Below the pieces are notes generated by a model. It was not told the origin of the DNA. It worked only from the letters and a program-made list of their open reading frames with translations, and ran no database searches. A stretch of DNA of 64,000 bases from Apostichopus japonicus (lineage: Eukaryota > Echinodermata > Holothuroidea > Aspidochirotida > Stichopodidae), in assembly GCF_037975245.1 (NCBI RefSeq), contig NC_092566.1, positions 11,609,501 to 11,673,500 on the forward strand, given 5' to 3'. Shown one piece after another: positions 31,657-56,301 of this stretch. Within the stretch, counting starts at the first letter, position 1. Every line of letters starts with the position of its first letter. Made by a program: the position numbers and the translations under genes.

Positions 31657-34600
31657 GCTCCAGTCATGCAATTTCCTCATCTGCCTATTGGACAATCCGG
31701 GAATGTCTACTACATTCAGGGGGTTACACAAACATTGCCGATATGTGTAGGAAACAGTGGGAAATCTTGAACATAAATAACTTCAAAAGTTGGAAAGTAT
31801 TATACCATTGCGCAACTACTATAAGTACGCGGCTGCTTTATTGGGGAACGACACTCCGGTCCATACCCAAGTCGTTTCCAAGTGATTTTGCACCCGTTCT
31901 GAAATGTGAGGGGGACCCTCTTCCCGTTGGCCCTTTTCCCAGGTCACAACACTCGCCACTGCAGGTTCGACCGCTATGATGATAGAGGTGAACACATCAG
32001 GGTCGCCAAGCAAAAAAAAGTTTTGAGTATCAGGTGCGTAGACCAAATGAATGGATGTGGGCGTAAAATGAACATATGAGGATGTTAGGCATATAGCCAC
32101 TGAGTTTCTCTAAAACAAATTTTAAATATATTTCTGTGGCAATAATATCATGTCTGCCAAATTATGGACCGTTCACTTTATCGCCAAAGAAACGCTTTAT
32201 CGCCAAATAAACGCCAAATAAATATTTTACACTGTCAAGGTGCTTTTCCTAGCCATGTCCCTTATTTGTAAGTAATTATCGTGAAATCATCTGGTAAAGT
32301 TACTGGATATATTGATGAATTTGTTTTCTATAGCAGTTTTTGGAGTGCATTCATGAAGAAAAAAATGAGAATGAGGAAGCAAAACATTCTCCTTATCTCC
32401 GGTGGTATTATTGTTCATACGTTACACACTGTACACAATCTCGATAATAGAACTGACTGCAATTCTAACCAGTCGAGTTAGGGTAGCTAGAGGCTAGGCT
32501 CTCACAATCAAAACCTCGTACATTTCATGGTTGCATGCGCTGCACAGCAGCATCTCGAAAGGAAGGGTGCACGGAAGTTGTCACGATCGTTTGGTGCTAA
32601 TATCATCAATTTCCAATGCATTGTCATATCATTTCCATGTCGAAATCTTTGAAAGGAAAGGACGAACTAAAAGGAAATCGTAATGGCTTGAGTTGTGTAC
32701 TCGTTTCTAAAAAGGACGCCAAAGTGTCTACGCCTTATCACGAAATTTGTAGGTTATCTGGCCTCCGACTTAGTTGGACTGCATTGACGATACGGTAGGC
32801 TACTTACGTCAGCCTAGCCAATACTATATTGAATGACACAAACATTGACAGTACTTTGCTTCTAAACTGAAAGCCTAACTATGAACAATGTGGTCTTTTT
32901 ACTAACTTTCGTGCCAAGGGTCATTATATAGTTTAAAGCATGGTGATAAGTTCTTGGGCCTAAGTTTAGTGGTCTTTTCAGTAGGTTAGTTGTTAGTTGA
33001 CCACAATCAAAGCTTTCCATAAACAGTAACACAGTTAACCTAACCTAATGAGGTAGCTGACAGTTACGGAGGTAGCAGCCTTTGCCAGCCTAATTTCAAT
33101 AATTGCCTAACTTGTGCAAGTACAGTGCATATAATGATACTCTAGGTTTTGAGGACCATATTTAGTCATTACATTGCTAAATTAACTTTCACTAGCCAAA
33201 ACAGACAGTTTATAAGCAAAGCTATTCATTCTACCTAGCCTATACTTACTTACACTGGATACTTTTTTAGGCTACCAAAGTATGAAAAACTTTACATAAC
33301 AATAGAATGTATGCCACTGTTCAATTGGCATACAACTGAAAAGTGAAAATTTCCTGTTTATTGAGAACAGACAGACATTTTGATATAGTGGTGCAGAAAA
33401 CAACCTGCTAAATCTTTGCTGTGGAAAAGGATAAAGCAGGCAACTTGGCTTGGCCAAGGTTGCAATAATAATATTTGTTAGGGCTACTATATGCCTATAA
33501 CAAATAAGACTGGGTGGTCGGAAGGTGACCAACTGAGCTCTGATTTTGTCGGTAAGTAATGAAATTTGGCTGACATAAGTAGTGTCAGTGTTGTAGGCCT
33601 AGCATAATTAAGTGTTTTGTAGTGGCCTTGAAGGTTCCGAAGTTTGCTCTTGTAATATATAATGGTTCTTGCTATCATTGAACTTGTGTAGCATTTGCCT
33701 ATTTTGTGTAACATTTTGTGATCCGATACAGGATAAATTATTCCCTGATTTATCTGTTCTCAGAATAGTATAGTACTGTACATCAGTAATACTTAGTGAA
33801 AAACAAAATTGAAGCTTCTAAAGTCAGTGTCAGTCATAGATAAATTCCCTCAGCTCTTTTCCTGCTTCATTTGAATGTATGATTTTCGAACAAAGATGTG
33901 GATGGCAATCCAAAAATGGGTCTAAGGGGTGCACAGTTGTATATATTACCAAGTTGTGTAAGCAAGTTGGATCAAAATTCTTACACATCTGTAGATAAAT
34001 TATATGTTAGTGTTGTCAGTTTTAAATACTCTGACGGGGCCAGTCAGTTGTGGGGTTTTGTGACTTTCAAATTGTGATTCCTTGTTGATGAACATACAAA
34101 AAAAGTATGTATTTCACTCATATTAACAAGCTTTTACTCTCAGTTTGTATGATACAGTATGTCTATAATTCAAAGGACACTATGACAAAATATACTGGTC
34201 ATGGTTTGCTAACAGCCTTCACAGATGTGGGCAACAGCTATGCCGTATTTGTTGAAAATTCCGAATCTCAGGAAATTCAGTCCGAAAATTGAAGCAAAAT
34301 TCCGACCTGTTACCTCTTGCACTCATGAATGAAACACTAATTTGTTATGCTGAATTGATTGCTTCGTGGACAACCAAGCATACCTTGCATGGGAGAAATC
34401 ACTGAGCTTCACCAAGTATATTCATATTAAGCAATTCAGTTTCATACGCTAGCATTGCAGCCACTCAATGAATGAGCTGTGAATTTGAATGTCATACTGC
34501 ATGCCATTTACACACTGTAATATATGCATGAAAACGCACTGATTAAAGAAGTGACAAAAAATGCCCACTTTGATCAACCTAGTGTAGCAACATAGAAATT

Positions 34601-36616
34601 AAGAGTGTACATATCGAAAGACAGATTTGGCGTAGTTGTTTCCCCAAGAAGTAAAACATTACAAAACTATGCATTCACAGGAACTTATTCATTTGTTATC
34701 ATGTTATGAGCTAGATCATAATGACTGCTGTTGTACGTGTCGGTATAATTATATGTACTTCATGACGAAAATGTGACAAAATGTTCTAACATAACTTGTG
34801 CATACACAATCGGCTGACCCCAGTCTCCACACAATAGAAGTAGTTTGTTAACAGTGACTGAAACTAGAGCTGCAAACAGCTACATATACAATGAGTACAG
34901 AGTATCTAAAATATTTTTCAGTAGGTTTGTTGTGGATAAACCGAAACCATGCAAGTGGGTACAATAGTCTTCAAACAGCTTAGTAGCTTGACTACTTTAT
35001 TGGACAAGCCTATCAGGATTGTTTTCATGCTTATGAATTTGCAAAAGTGATACCAAATGTTACAGCAAGCATTCTTTGTCAAGTTTGTCTGGCATCTTTT
35101 GTCGCAAGTTACTTGCACTTTGAACAACCTGAAATGTAACTTTGGCTGTCTGATACAAAATTAAGTCTTGTTAGCTGATCAGAGGAAGTTAAAAAAAAAA
35201 AAACCCTGAAAGGGTACTGTACAATGAAAAGAAATTTCAACATGTTTAAAAATGACTGATCATCTTTGCATTCATATAACAAAGCAATTTGCCAGTTTGC
35301 TTGTATACACAGTAAAGAACCATGTAAGGGAAAGAAGCTCAAAAGAACTAGTAAAATGTAATAATTTGTTTGATAATATATAGTGTTTTAACTAAATATC
35401 ACACTGGACAAGTACATAGTTGTCATTTGCAATTAACAACTCAAAAGGAAAGTGATTGCTTCCACATACAGTGCATGCTTCCCTAAGGATGACTACTGAA
35501 CACTCATAGTCTGAATAAATCTAGTTCCTACAGATGTATATATTCGGTCTGAATAGGTAAAACATGTTGATAATATGTTACTTCAATCACATACAAAGCA
35601 GAAACAAGCAAGCCATACATCTGAGAGGTCACGACTGGCTGTAAAAGTAGGGGGCCAAAATCTGAAATACTCTTCAAAACTGATGCTGAAGGTTTAGCTC
35701 AGATGAGCTAAAGTTGGGGACACTTAATACAAAGGTTTCAGCTGTAAGGGATTGGCTTTTCCCCAGATTCAAGGGCTGTGTATCTTGGAGTAACTTCTGT
35801 TGAAAGTTGTAATGGACAATTGACAAAATTTAATACATCAGGAATAGTGTTGCAAGTTCATCGAAACTCCAGTATATTTTCAGTATGTAATAGCAGTGTT
35901 GTAACAAGTCTTCAAGTCATGACTTGAGTTAATAAATATATAAAGTTATTTTATCTGAACAAGTTTGTCCATCTTGTCCCCATAAAGATAATATAGTACT
36001 TACTCAAGTCTATGACTCAACTAGAGTCAGGAACCTCACTGGTAATGACTCGAGTCACTCAATGCTCTTCCTTACATGAAGTGACTCATAGCATCTCTGT
36101 GTAAGATTAACAATTTGATAACCGAACCAAATATCTGCAGAAATAAGTTGTTGCAACATTATCAGATGTTGAAGCAACATTGCTTTACTGTTACTGCTGC
36201 CCAAAATTTGAGCACTAAATTTTTCTCTGAACTAAGGAGTGTCCACCCTCCAACTAAGATTTCTTTTAGTCTTTGACTATATCAGTAATATTACTGAATT
36301 TACTGTAGTACTCTTCCAAGTCTGATAAATTTTAGGAATTGTGTGATATCATCCCCTCCATCCACTATTCTCTGATTCTTTTCCCTGGTACAGAAATAGG
36401 CTGCATAACCAGAAACTTGTGAACATTGCAATGGATTTTACCCACATTCATTTGTTCCAATTTAGCAATAGAGTAAATTTGCTCTTGTTACAGTTTAATA
36501 TGAGTGTTAATTTACAGATAAATTTGTGTCAAAATATTTTGTGCCTTGTTGAATCAGTACTCTGCCAATGAGGCTTTGTTATTTGAAAGTGTTAATTTTT
36601 CTTTTTTTATTTGCAG
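31657..36616. other. intergenic/PTEN upstream region
   Basis: No coding exon is recognised. The block 32.5-32.85 kb contains TTACGTCA and GCCAAT and is a candidate for the upstream, non-coding first exon and promoter of PTEN. A decayed 'gactcgagtc' repeat lies at about 35893-36090. Confidence 0.4.
35893..36090. repeat. decayed GACTCGAGTC palindromic repeat
   Basis: Begins 'gcagtgttgtaacaagtc' and ends 'gactcgagtcactc'. Related sequence lies at 15120-15370 and 55790-55940. The ends are only loosely inverted. Confidence 0.45.
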
Positions 36617-36743
36617 AAAAAGTGTCCAGAAGTTTTTCATCACAAAACAACTTTTCTGGGAGGATAGACCAACCAGGAGTGTTGCACCTCCTGTTTCCAT
36701 GATAACCATCAAATGATTTTCAGTATATGATAATTAAAAGAAA
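36617..36743 (+). promoter_or_regulatory. PTEN: PTEN 5' untranslated part with three short upstream ORFs
   Basis: An acceptor ending TTTGCAG (36611-36616) suggests this is an internal exon and that a non-coding first exon lies upstream. Upstream ATGs are at 36699 (stop 36714-36716), 36713 (stop 36728-36730) and 36727 (stop 36757-36759, overlapping the main start out of frame). An in-frame TAA at 36735-36737 rules out an N-terminally extended PTEN from this exon. Confidence 0.6.
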
Positions 36744-47371
<10,628 letters not shown>

Positions 47372-49695
47372 CCACTTATAGAGGGCTGAGGACATTGGTA
47401 CATGTATTCAGAATTGCCATAATCTACTGGAGTGGTCAGTCTTGTAGTCCTTGAAGGTTGGTTTAATGCACTATACTTAGTGATGCAACAAAGAGGAATG
47501 GATCGACAGAAGAGCCTTTCAAGGGGAAGATGATTATGTTGGTTGTTCAGATGCTGATGGTATTATGATGGACAAACATCTTGGTGTGCATCATGGAAAG
47601 AATGATAGCAAGGAGTATTGCTTTACCTTTGAAGAATCGCTTTCAATTCAAGTAATTACAAGAGGTTGAGGATACTATGTGATACTGCCATAGGTTCTAT
47701 TAAGTAATTTAACATGCAAAATACTGCTAGTATCATTGTTCAAGGTCTGGGACTTGAAGTCATCATTCCATATCTGGCTGTGCTGTGGCCTGAATCCTGA
47801 ATGATTCTAAGGCTTGAATCACAGCATGCAGCCAATGCACTTCGGTAAGGATGAAGTCAACCTTCCTGTGAAGCCACATATCATGGGGCTTATAGGCATT
47901 CCTTGCAGGCCATGGTTACATGCAGATTGGAACACCAAACAATTTTAATAGTAGTGGCTGAAGAAAAGTCACAACTATTACAGTTTCACCTTATATTATG
48001 TAAGGGGTTTTGATATCTCAGATGCAGATAACAAAAGAGGTAAATTTGTACTGATTCTGTGGAATCACTGTCATGATATTAGTATTTCATTACCTTGAAA
48101 TCATGAAAACCTCATTGGAAAACACTAGAGGATTAAACTTTTGAAACAGCGATTACATTTTGTGGGATGTGCCTCCAAGGTCAAGGCCTTAGTAAGTTTG
48201 TTGTTCTCAGTGGTACTTTCCATTCCTCTCTTATCTCTACATGGCGTATCTCATACTTCACACACCTTGCATTATCTGGTTTATACTGGTTTGTCTGGAT
48301 ATACATGGTGTAGCTTGTATGTCAGCCACCTTGCATTTGTCTGGTCTCTCTAAGATAACATGGTGTAGCTCATTGCCTGCCATTTTGAGATAAGTACCTT
48401 ATAGCCCGACACTTTGCAGTGCCTAGTCTCTCTAAGATCAACATGGTGTAACTTATAGCCTCTCACTTTGCACTCTCTGGTCCCTCAAGGATAAACATGG
48501 TGCATCTTATAGCCTGCCACTTTGAGATAATTATCTTATAGCCCGACACTTTGCAGTAGCTTGTCTCTCTTAGATCAACATGGTGCATCTTATAGCCTGC
48601 CACTTTGCAGTGTCTGGTCTCTCTAAGATGAACATGTAGTATCTCATAGGTCAACCACCTTGCTGTGATCATAGAGCTGGATCATACAATAAATAACGTG
48701 TTGGTTTAAAATCACTTTCACTATATGCCAGTTGCTTCATATTTTCAAGTTGCTTTGTGTAGTTTGGTTCTATTTGAAGGTTGTCTTATGCCTCATACAC
48801 TTTAACCTTACAATGAACATTCACAAAACACTTTCATGCCAACTTATGTCAAAGGTATTTGAAAGTGATTGAGAATGCAATGATCAGAAAGAAAAAAAAG
48901 TTAAAAATGCTAAGAAAGGAAAGTTGTAACCTATTCTATGCTAGCCATTTTAGCTGTGGACACTTGATGCTGTTCTGCTATAGTTTGCATGCTCTGCTAA
49001 TTGCAAATTTTCATTCAGGGGTGAATTCCTGCAAAGGTTATATGACCATATATCTCTTGTAGGCATTGGTTTGTAATATGATTCTGATAGAGGGATGGGT
49101 TGCTCATCTCAAGCTGGTGCTTAGAAGTGTAGAGCTGTGTAATATGTTACAACCTGATTCCACTTACATATCATCTGATAGGTGTAACATGTTTATCATC
49201 TTGAAAGTTTGGAGGAAAGGTGCAACATTTGGTACATATTGAGCATTTGTCATCAGGAAAGCTGGTATTTAAGCCCATTCATGCATTGTTGTGCTGAAGT
49301 CTTGAGTAAAATTAAGTTGCAAGCTACCTATGTGATTGTTGATATATGTTTATCATCCAATGATTGACTATATAATACTGTATACCATCAGTCCTTGAGC
49401 ATGTACCATCAGACCCTTGATAGCAGGTTTTGGTTTAGCAAATTGATTTCTGCTGTTTTAATGTGTAGTGTTGTATGTAAATCTAGGTGTAACAATCATA
49501 ATTTGTAGTTATTATGGTATTATGCCCACATGTTCTGAAAATATTCTGTAGGTTTAAGTCTACAGCAATGTTTTAAGCTCACAGTCAATGAAATGCAAGT
49601 AAGCATGTAAATGTAAAAGTTACATAGAATCATATATGCTATAGAAGTACAGTGATAGCTTACAATAAGGATGCAGAATTGGGTCATGCCTTTTT
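47372..49695. other. PTEN: PTEN 3' untranslated/flanking sequence
   Basis: No further coding exon is seen. AATAAA occurs at 48689-48694. Several small frames here are repeat-derived or random. Where PTEN transcription ends is unknown. Confidence 0.45.
48340..48670. repeat. degenerate tandem repeat, 'aacatggtg..cttatagcctgccactttg'
   Basis: Five or six diverged units occur at spacings alternating between about 55 and 80 bases. The repeat creates the minus-strand pseudo-frame at 48463-48672. Confidence 0.8.
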
Positions 49696-49699
49696 ATGT

Positions 49700-51685
49700 T
49701 GATGGTTCATTGATGAGTGGTTGTAAGCAGCATGTGTATAGGCAATGCTATGGTAGTAACATGATGGTTCATTGATGAGTGGTTGTTACCAGCATGTTTG
49801 TAGGCACGCTGCTATGGTAGTATCATGATGGTTCAATGATGAGTGGTTGTAACCAGCATGTGTGTAGGCAATGCTATGGTAGTAACATGATGGTTCATTG
49901 ATGAGTGGTTGTTACCAGCATGTTTGTAGGCATGCTACTATGGTAGTATCATGATGGTTTTACTGATGGGTGGTTGTAACCAGCATGTGTGTAGGAAATG
50001 CTTGGTACTATCATGATGGTTCATTGATGAGTGGTTGTAAGCAGCTTGTGCGTAGGCATGCTACTATGGTAGTATCGTTATGGTTTACTGATGGGTGGTT
50101 GTTACCAGCATGTGTGTAGGCAATGCTGCTATGGTAGTAACATGATGGTCTGCTGATGAGTGGTTGTTACCAGAATGTGTGTAGGCAATGCTGCTATGGT
50201 AGTAACATGATGGTCTACTGATGAGTGGTTGTTACCAGCATGTGTGTAGGCATGCTACTATGGTAGTATCATGATGGTTTACCGATGGGTGGTTGATACC
50301 AGCATGTGTGTAGGCATGCTGCTATGGTAGTATCATGATGGTTTTACTGATGGGTGGTTGTAACCAGCATGTGTGTAGGAAATGCTTGGTACTATCATGA
50401 TGGTTCATTGATGAGTGGTTGTAAGCAGCTTGTGCATAGGCATGCTACTATGGTAGTATCGTTATGGTTTACTGATGGGTGGTTGTTACCAGCATGTGTG
50501 TAGGCAATGCTGCTATGGTAGTAACATGATGGTCTGCTGATGAGTGGTTGTTACCAGAATGTGTGTAGGCAATGCTGCTATGGTAGTAACATGATGGTCT
50601 ACTGATGAGTGGTTGTTACCAGCATGTGTGTAGGCATGCTACTATGGTAGTATCATGATGGTTTACCGATGGGTGGTTGATACCAGCATGTGTGTAGGCA
50701 TGCTGCTATGGTAGTATCATGATGGTTTACTGATGGGTGGTTGTTACCAGCATGTGTGTAGGCATGCTACTATGGTAGTATCATGATGGTTTACTGATGG
50801 GTGGTTGTTACCAGCATGTGTGTAGGCAGTGCTGCTATGGTAGTAACATGATGGTCTACTGATGAGTGGTTGTAAGCAGCATGTGTGTAGGCAATGCTGC
50901 TATGGTAGTAACATGATGGTTTACTGATGGGTGGTTGTTACCAGCATGTGTGTAGGCAGTGCTGCTATGGTAGTAACATGATGGTCTACTGATGAGTGGT
51001 TGTTACCAGCATGTGTGTAGGCATGCTGCTATGGTAGTATCATGATGGTTTACTGATGGGTGGTTGTTACCAGCATGTGTGTAGGCATGCTACTATGGTA
51101 GTATCATGATGGTTTACTGATGGGTGGTTGTTACCAGCATGTGTGTAGGCATGTTGCTATGGTAGTATCATGATGGTTAACTGATGGGTGGTTGTTACCA
51201 GCATGTGTGTAGGCATGCTGCTATGGTAGTATCGTTATGGTTTACTGATGGGTGGTTGTTACCAGCATGTGTGTAGGCATGCTACTATCATGATGGTTTA
51301 CTGATGGGTGGTTGTTACCAGCATGTGTGTAGGCATGCTGCTATGGTAGTATCATGATGGTTTACTGATGGGTGGTTGTTACCAGCATGTGTGTAGGCAT
51401 GCTGCTATGGTAGTATCATGATGGTTTACTGATGGGTGGTTGTTACCAGCATGTGTGTAGGCATGCTGCTATGGTAGTATCATGATGGTTTACTGATGGG
51501 TGGTTGTTACCAGCATGTGTGTAGGCATGCTACTATGGTAGTATCATGATGGTTTACTAATGGGTGGTTGTAATCAGTATGTGTATAGGCATGCTGCTAT
51601 GGTAGTATCATGATGGTTCATTGATGAGTGGTTGTAACCAGCATGTGTGTATGCAATGCTATGGTAGTAACATGATAACTTACAG
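49700..51685. repeat. 64-bp minisatellite, about 31 copies, with higher-order structure
   Basis: About 2 kb of tandem units of roughly 62-66 bases: 'catgatggttyaytgatgrg', 'tggttgttaccagcatgtgt' and 'gtaggcatgctatggtagta'. A six-unit block is itself duplicated with a 384-base offset: the variant 'gtaggaaatgcttggtacta' occurs at 49991 and again at 50375. The right part of the array is more uniform than the left. Confidence 0.96.
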
Positions 51686-54600
51686 ATGAAAGTTTGTTTT
51701 ATTACAGATGTGGAAGCTTTGGTTATGGAAACCATGGTCCCTTCAGATTAAGGGTCTTACCTGAAGAGTTCAGAAGTAGCATTCAGGTTTTATTGGCATT
51801 ATCCTACTAAATTATTGGTGTTGTGCTTCCCTTGTAGCAATAGATGGTACTATTTGTAGCAATTGAGAACTATTAAGTAACAATGGACAGTTAAGTGGTA
51901 ATGGCTATTCAGTAGCAATGAGTGCTGATGCCTTGCAGCAGTGGACATTGGTACTTAAACATTGTTATTTGGAAGAATTGAACAGTGTTACAGATAGCTG
52001 TGGATATTGCTTAATCATAACATGGAGAGTATTATTCAGTAACGTTCAACAGCACCTTAAAAGTGTTGTGTAATAGCAAAGGGCAGTGCTGTTTAGCAGC
52101 AATGGTTAGTGTCACTTAATAATGGACAGTGTTATTAAGTAGCAATGGATAGTGTCATGAAATAATGATGAACTGTTATTTAGAAGCAATGGATAGTGTT
52201 ATTTAATAGCAATGCACATTGGTGTTTAGTAGCAATGGTCAGTGTCACTTAATAATGATGGACACTGCTGTTTTAATTAGAGGGCATACTGCATCATCAA
52301 GAAGGTAGTAGTCTGATGCCTTGGTTACTTCACAGGTTCAGTTGTTGTTAATACTCTGGTCTATTGAAAACAAATCTTGCAGATTGCTTCTACAAAAATT
52401 AAAGAAAAAAATTGTATTGTGATGTCATTCTCTTGTCAGTGTTGATTTGTCTACAATGTTAGTTAATTTACAAGAATATGTGTATTTATCCAAATTGTTG
52501 TGTGCTCCATTGAGTTACATCATAGTCGACAAAAGTTATAGCAGAAAGGGGGAGTTGAGTGAAGATAATGTACTAACCACTTCTCACTATTGCCTCTGGC
52601 CCTCCTTCTCTACCCCTGCGGCGATGTATTTGCAGAGTATTCATACTGTTTTATCTATAGTAATGGTAGCACATTGTATATACATCAAGTGATGGTTCAC
52701 CAGCACAATAGTAATTGTAGAAAAGTATTGATTGGATCAGTATTTAGTAGTATTTAAACCTATACAAGAAATTTTCTTATTTTGATATTAAGCTATTTTT
52801 GATACATCAGAAACATTTTAACTGGTTCTTTCTGAGTATGTGAAAGCATAAAGGTCAAAGTACTTAGTGCATAAGTGTCGGCCATTGCAATACACTTTTG
52901 AAACTGATGGTAAGAGAGTTTAAAGATGGTGTGTAATTCTGTTCTCCTGTACTGCAACTCAATACAACCATGTCAGGATATTTGAGTGTTAGGGCTGATG
53001 TAGACAGATCTACTGGAAATGATTCAAAAGTCTGGATTTTCTTTTTTTGGCAATGGCTGCCTGCATCACAGAATCCTAACTTTCTCTCCTTAATGATAAC
53101 CAATCAATTTCTTTTGTGTGTAAGCAAACAATTATATCTCTACTTGTCTTTGTGGGTAAGCAAGGTGAATTTAATTGAGATTGAACAGTTGTGTTTGACC
53201 ATTTTTGAGATTTGCAACACCAAGTGACAATACCCTACAGTGATAGTTCCCTCTTTTTTGTCTGCTAATGTTTTATGGAAGTGAATGTGCCTAAGATGAA
53301 TAGAATCTATTTCATCATCTGATCATGCCAGCTTCTTAAACAGCCCATTTTTGGTTTCAATGATAATTGTAACCTTTGCATTCATGATGGCGTATGTGTG
53401 TGTGTGTGTTTGTGATGCTCAGCTTGTAAACACGATATCTGAAGAAGGGCAGGTCAGACCAATTTCATTTGGTGTGTAGAAATACCACATTGAGTTCAAG
53501 AAGCCTATTGTTTCTGGATGATGTCAAAGGTCATTTGGGGTCAACAGGGTTCAAATTGTGAAAACCATGTTTTACACAATATTTCAACAAGGACAGATGT
53601 CATATTTAGTATGTTGATGTATCTATCACATTTAGTACAAGAAGCCTGTTGTTGAGGTCAATGGTCATTTCAGGACAGCCTGTGTCATTGTGAATTTATT
53701 GTTTGTCACATCGCACTGGTTTTCACCGTATTACTAAGATCAAATATGTTGTACTATACATTACGTCAGATTCATGACAAAAACTGTTCATGTTACATCA
53801 TCGAAACCACAATGCATTTGTGCATTCTGGTTTGTGTTGTGACTTTTGTTGAACAAATTCAAGACATCATGTTACAGGTGACAATCACTAAATTGACAGT
53901 TTGCTGTTATTTGATAACATCTCTCTGTGATTATAACATATTAAAAATGCACAGTATATGATTTTACCTCTAAGAGTACAGGGCCATAAAAATGTTACTC
54001 TGGTGTATGGGCATTCATGTTATTCAAGTATTGATCAAATTTTTAAAATTTGGTTTAATAACCCCTGGTGAAATTCTGTATCTCCTTGGCTCATCTTCCT
54101 TGGTAGTCATAAGTCTGAAACTAACTTAGGCAAGCACTATGAAAGTTTAATGTTCCAGCACAGTGTCTGCTTAATTGTGTGTTCTGTGTATCAAAAGAGT
54201 TGTATTCATTTCAGATATTATCTGGTTACCTTTCCAAAGATTTTCCAAAGATGGCATGTGATGTTGTAGAAGTCATGTGATGGAATGAATGGGCAACTTT
54301 TCTCCCACCAGTATGCCCTCTCTATCTTAATCTAGAGGATATGCATTTATCAGCTCAATTGACAGCTCAAGTTTTGAAGCTTGGTTCGGTAATGGAAGAG
54401 TTCCTACATTTTGTTCTTGTACATTTCATTTATAATTGTCTACTTGATCCACTTAATGTTAAAGAGCAACTCTAATTATGCCAGCCCTCTCTCAAACGTT
54501 GAATTCTCACTGATTTCTCATGTATCTTAAAACTCAGATGAAATCAAACCAAGTTATTTTCAAACTAATCCATAACTGTGGTTATTTTATCTTGTAGTGG

Positions 54601-54799
54601 AGAATTTATGGCTGCAAATTTCATCATACACTTCGGTTCATGTAAAGGCCAAATTTTAGACAGATTGCAAGACAATGGGTACATGACAGTTCAAGTGCCT
54701 GTTTCTATTTTCTTTTGTCTAAGTATTCATTGTGTGGCTCACCTCTGGGAAGAAATGCTGATATTCTATGGTTGTCCAAGAAAAGATAGATATGTGTTA
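51686..54799. other. intergenic, no gene recognised
   Basis: AT-rich sequence. A series of 'agcaatggacagtg' motifs at 51830-52270 is a weak, degenerate repeat, and a forward copy of the AGGTCA-rich repeat lies at 53390-53720. No exon is recognised. Confidence 0.4.
53390..53720 (+). repeat. dispersed AGGTCA-rich repeat copy
   Basis: Contains a (TG)n run, 'cttgtaaacacgatatct', 'gagttcaagaagcctattg' and 'gtcaaaggtcatttggggtc'. It has the same module order as the copy at 8.6-9.0 kb. Confidence 0.7.
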
Positions 54800-55420
54800 G
54801 TATTTCTGTGATTGTTGAAGAATACGAATAACCAAGATGTGATCCATGATTTTCCAAGCATCCATAGAATAACTAGCATGTGTGTCAGTGTTTCCATAAT
54901 TGACCAAACTTGCATAGAATAACTTAAGATGTTAGTGTTCCATGATTTTCCAAACACCCATAGTATAACTAACATAGGTTTTAGTATTTCTTGGATGGTC
55001 CAAGCATCCAGAGAATAACTTAGATAGATGTTAGTGTTCCATGATTGTCCATACATCCATGGAATAACTAAGAAAGGTTTTAGTAGTGCTTGGATGGTCC
55101 AAGCATCCATAGAATAACTAAGATGTTTATTAGTGTTCCATAATTGTCCAAACATCCATAGACTAACTATGATTGAGGTTTGTGTTCCACAATTTTCCAA
55201 ACGTCCACAGAGAAACTCAAATAGGTGTTAGTGTTTCTGTGATGGTTTAAGTATCCATTGAATAACTAAAATATGTGTGTTTCCATGGATTGAAGCATCT
55301 ATAGAATATTTAAGATGTGTGTTAGTGCTTTGAGTGTCCAAGCATCCATTCAATAACGAAGATATGTGCTAATGCTCCCTGATTTTGCAAGAATCTCTGT
55401 TTGATAAAGCTTTATTTTCA
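54800..55420. repeat. degenerate minisatellite of about 57-60 bp
   Basis: About ten diverged units built from 'gttagtgtt', 'ccatgattgtccaa', 'gcatccatagaataacta' and 'agat'. The long minus-strand frame 54766-55200, with a repeating (W-x-x-W/ILVIL)-like pattern, is a translation of this repeat. Confidence 0.88.
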
Positions 55421-55789
55421 ATCGATATTTGTTCTTGATTTGACTGATGAATGGTCATCCATAGAACCAAACTACTCTCCAAGTGTATAAAGCAGTACTG
55501 CCAGAACTTCTATTAACAGAAGCTTCTGCAATCAGAACCAATACCAGAACATGTCCAAACGGGAAGTATTTAACACCCTTAGGATTTCTAAAGCTGGTGA
55601 AACACAACATGTTTTTTGATCGTAGACCCTTTTAGACTAGAACTAGTAGTTGCTATTTGGATTAAGAATTATCTAATCAAAATGCTACATGCATCAGTGG
55701 TTGGTGAAATGGAAGAATTGGGTATCTGTATTGGAAATTCTTTGCTTCAAGATGTACATTTAGTCGTAAGTCTGCCCCAGTAACATTAT

Positions 55790-55945
55790 AACAGCATTGT
55801 AACAAGCCACTTGATTTTTGGGTCCAGTCAATTCATTACCAGTGAGCTTTTCGGACTTGAGTCACTATTTTATCTCTAAAGGGAAACATCTGAGTCACTT
55901 TAAGTTAGTGTCTGGAGTCATGACTCCTACTACACTTCATTGTAA
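55790..55945. repeat. decayed GACTCGAGTC-type repeat, third copy
   Basis: 'agcattgtaacaagccacttga' at the left and 'gtcatgactcctactacact' at the right resemble the copies at 15.1 and 35.9 kb. Confidence 0.4.
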
Positions 55946-56097
55946 TGTCATCGTTTCAGAACAAGATTCAGCCTCATTCAATATCTGAACTGGAAGAAAT
56001 TCAGGAAAACATTTTGCTATTAGCATACCAAAAGGTTACTCCAGGAGCTAAAAGATATTTGTTAGTACTTTGGGATCTTGTAATTCTAGCTTTGCTT

Positions 56098-56301
56098 AAA
56101 AGACTAATTGATACTCATAGTACTGTTTTTGTAAGGCCAGAGGAATATATCCTTACGTAGTCTCTAAAAGACTAATTGATACTGATAGTACTGTATTTGT
56201 AAGGCCAGAGGAATATATCCTTACGTAGTCTCTAAAAGACTAATTGATACTGATAGTACTGTATTTGTAAGGCCAGAGGAATATATCCTTACGTAGTCTC
56301 T
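56098..56301 (+). repeat. three 68-bp tandem copies
   Basis: Copies start at 56098, 56166 and 56234. The second and third are identical and the first differs at a few positions, so the last duplication is recent. Confidence 0.93.

Noticed and set aside
49700-51685. CRISPR-like array
   Set aside because: Units are contiguous and diverge along their whole length; there are no unique spacers, and the DNA is animal.
54766-55200. A 144-residue minus-strand ORF, one of the longest in the window
   Set aside because: It follows the diverged minisatellite unit by unit, so its apparent repeats come from the DNA repeat.
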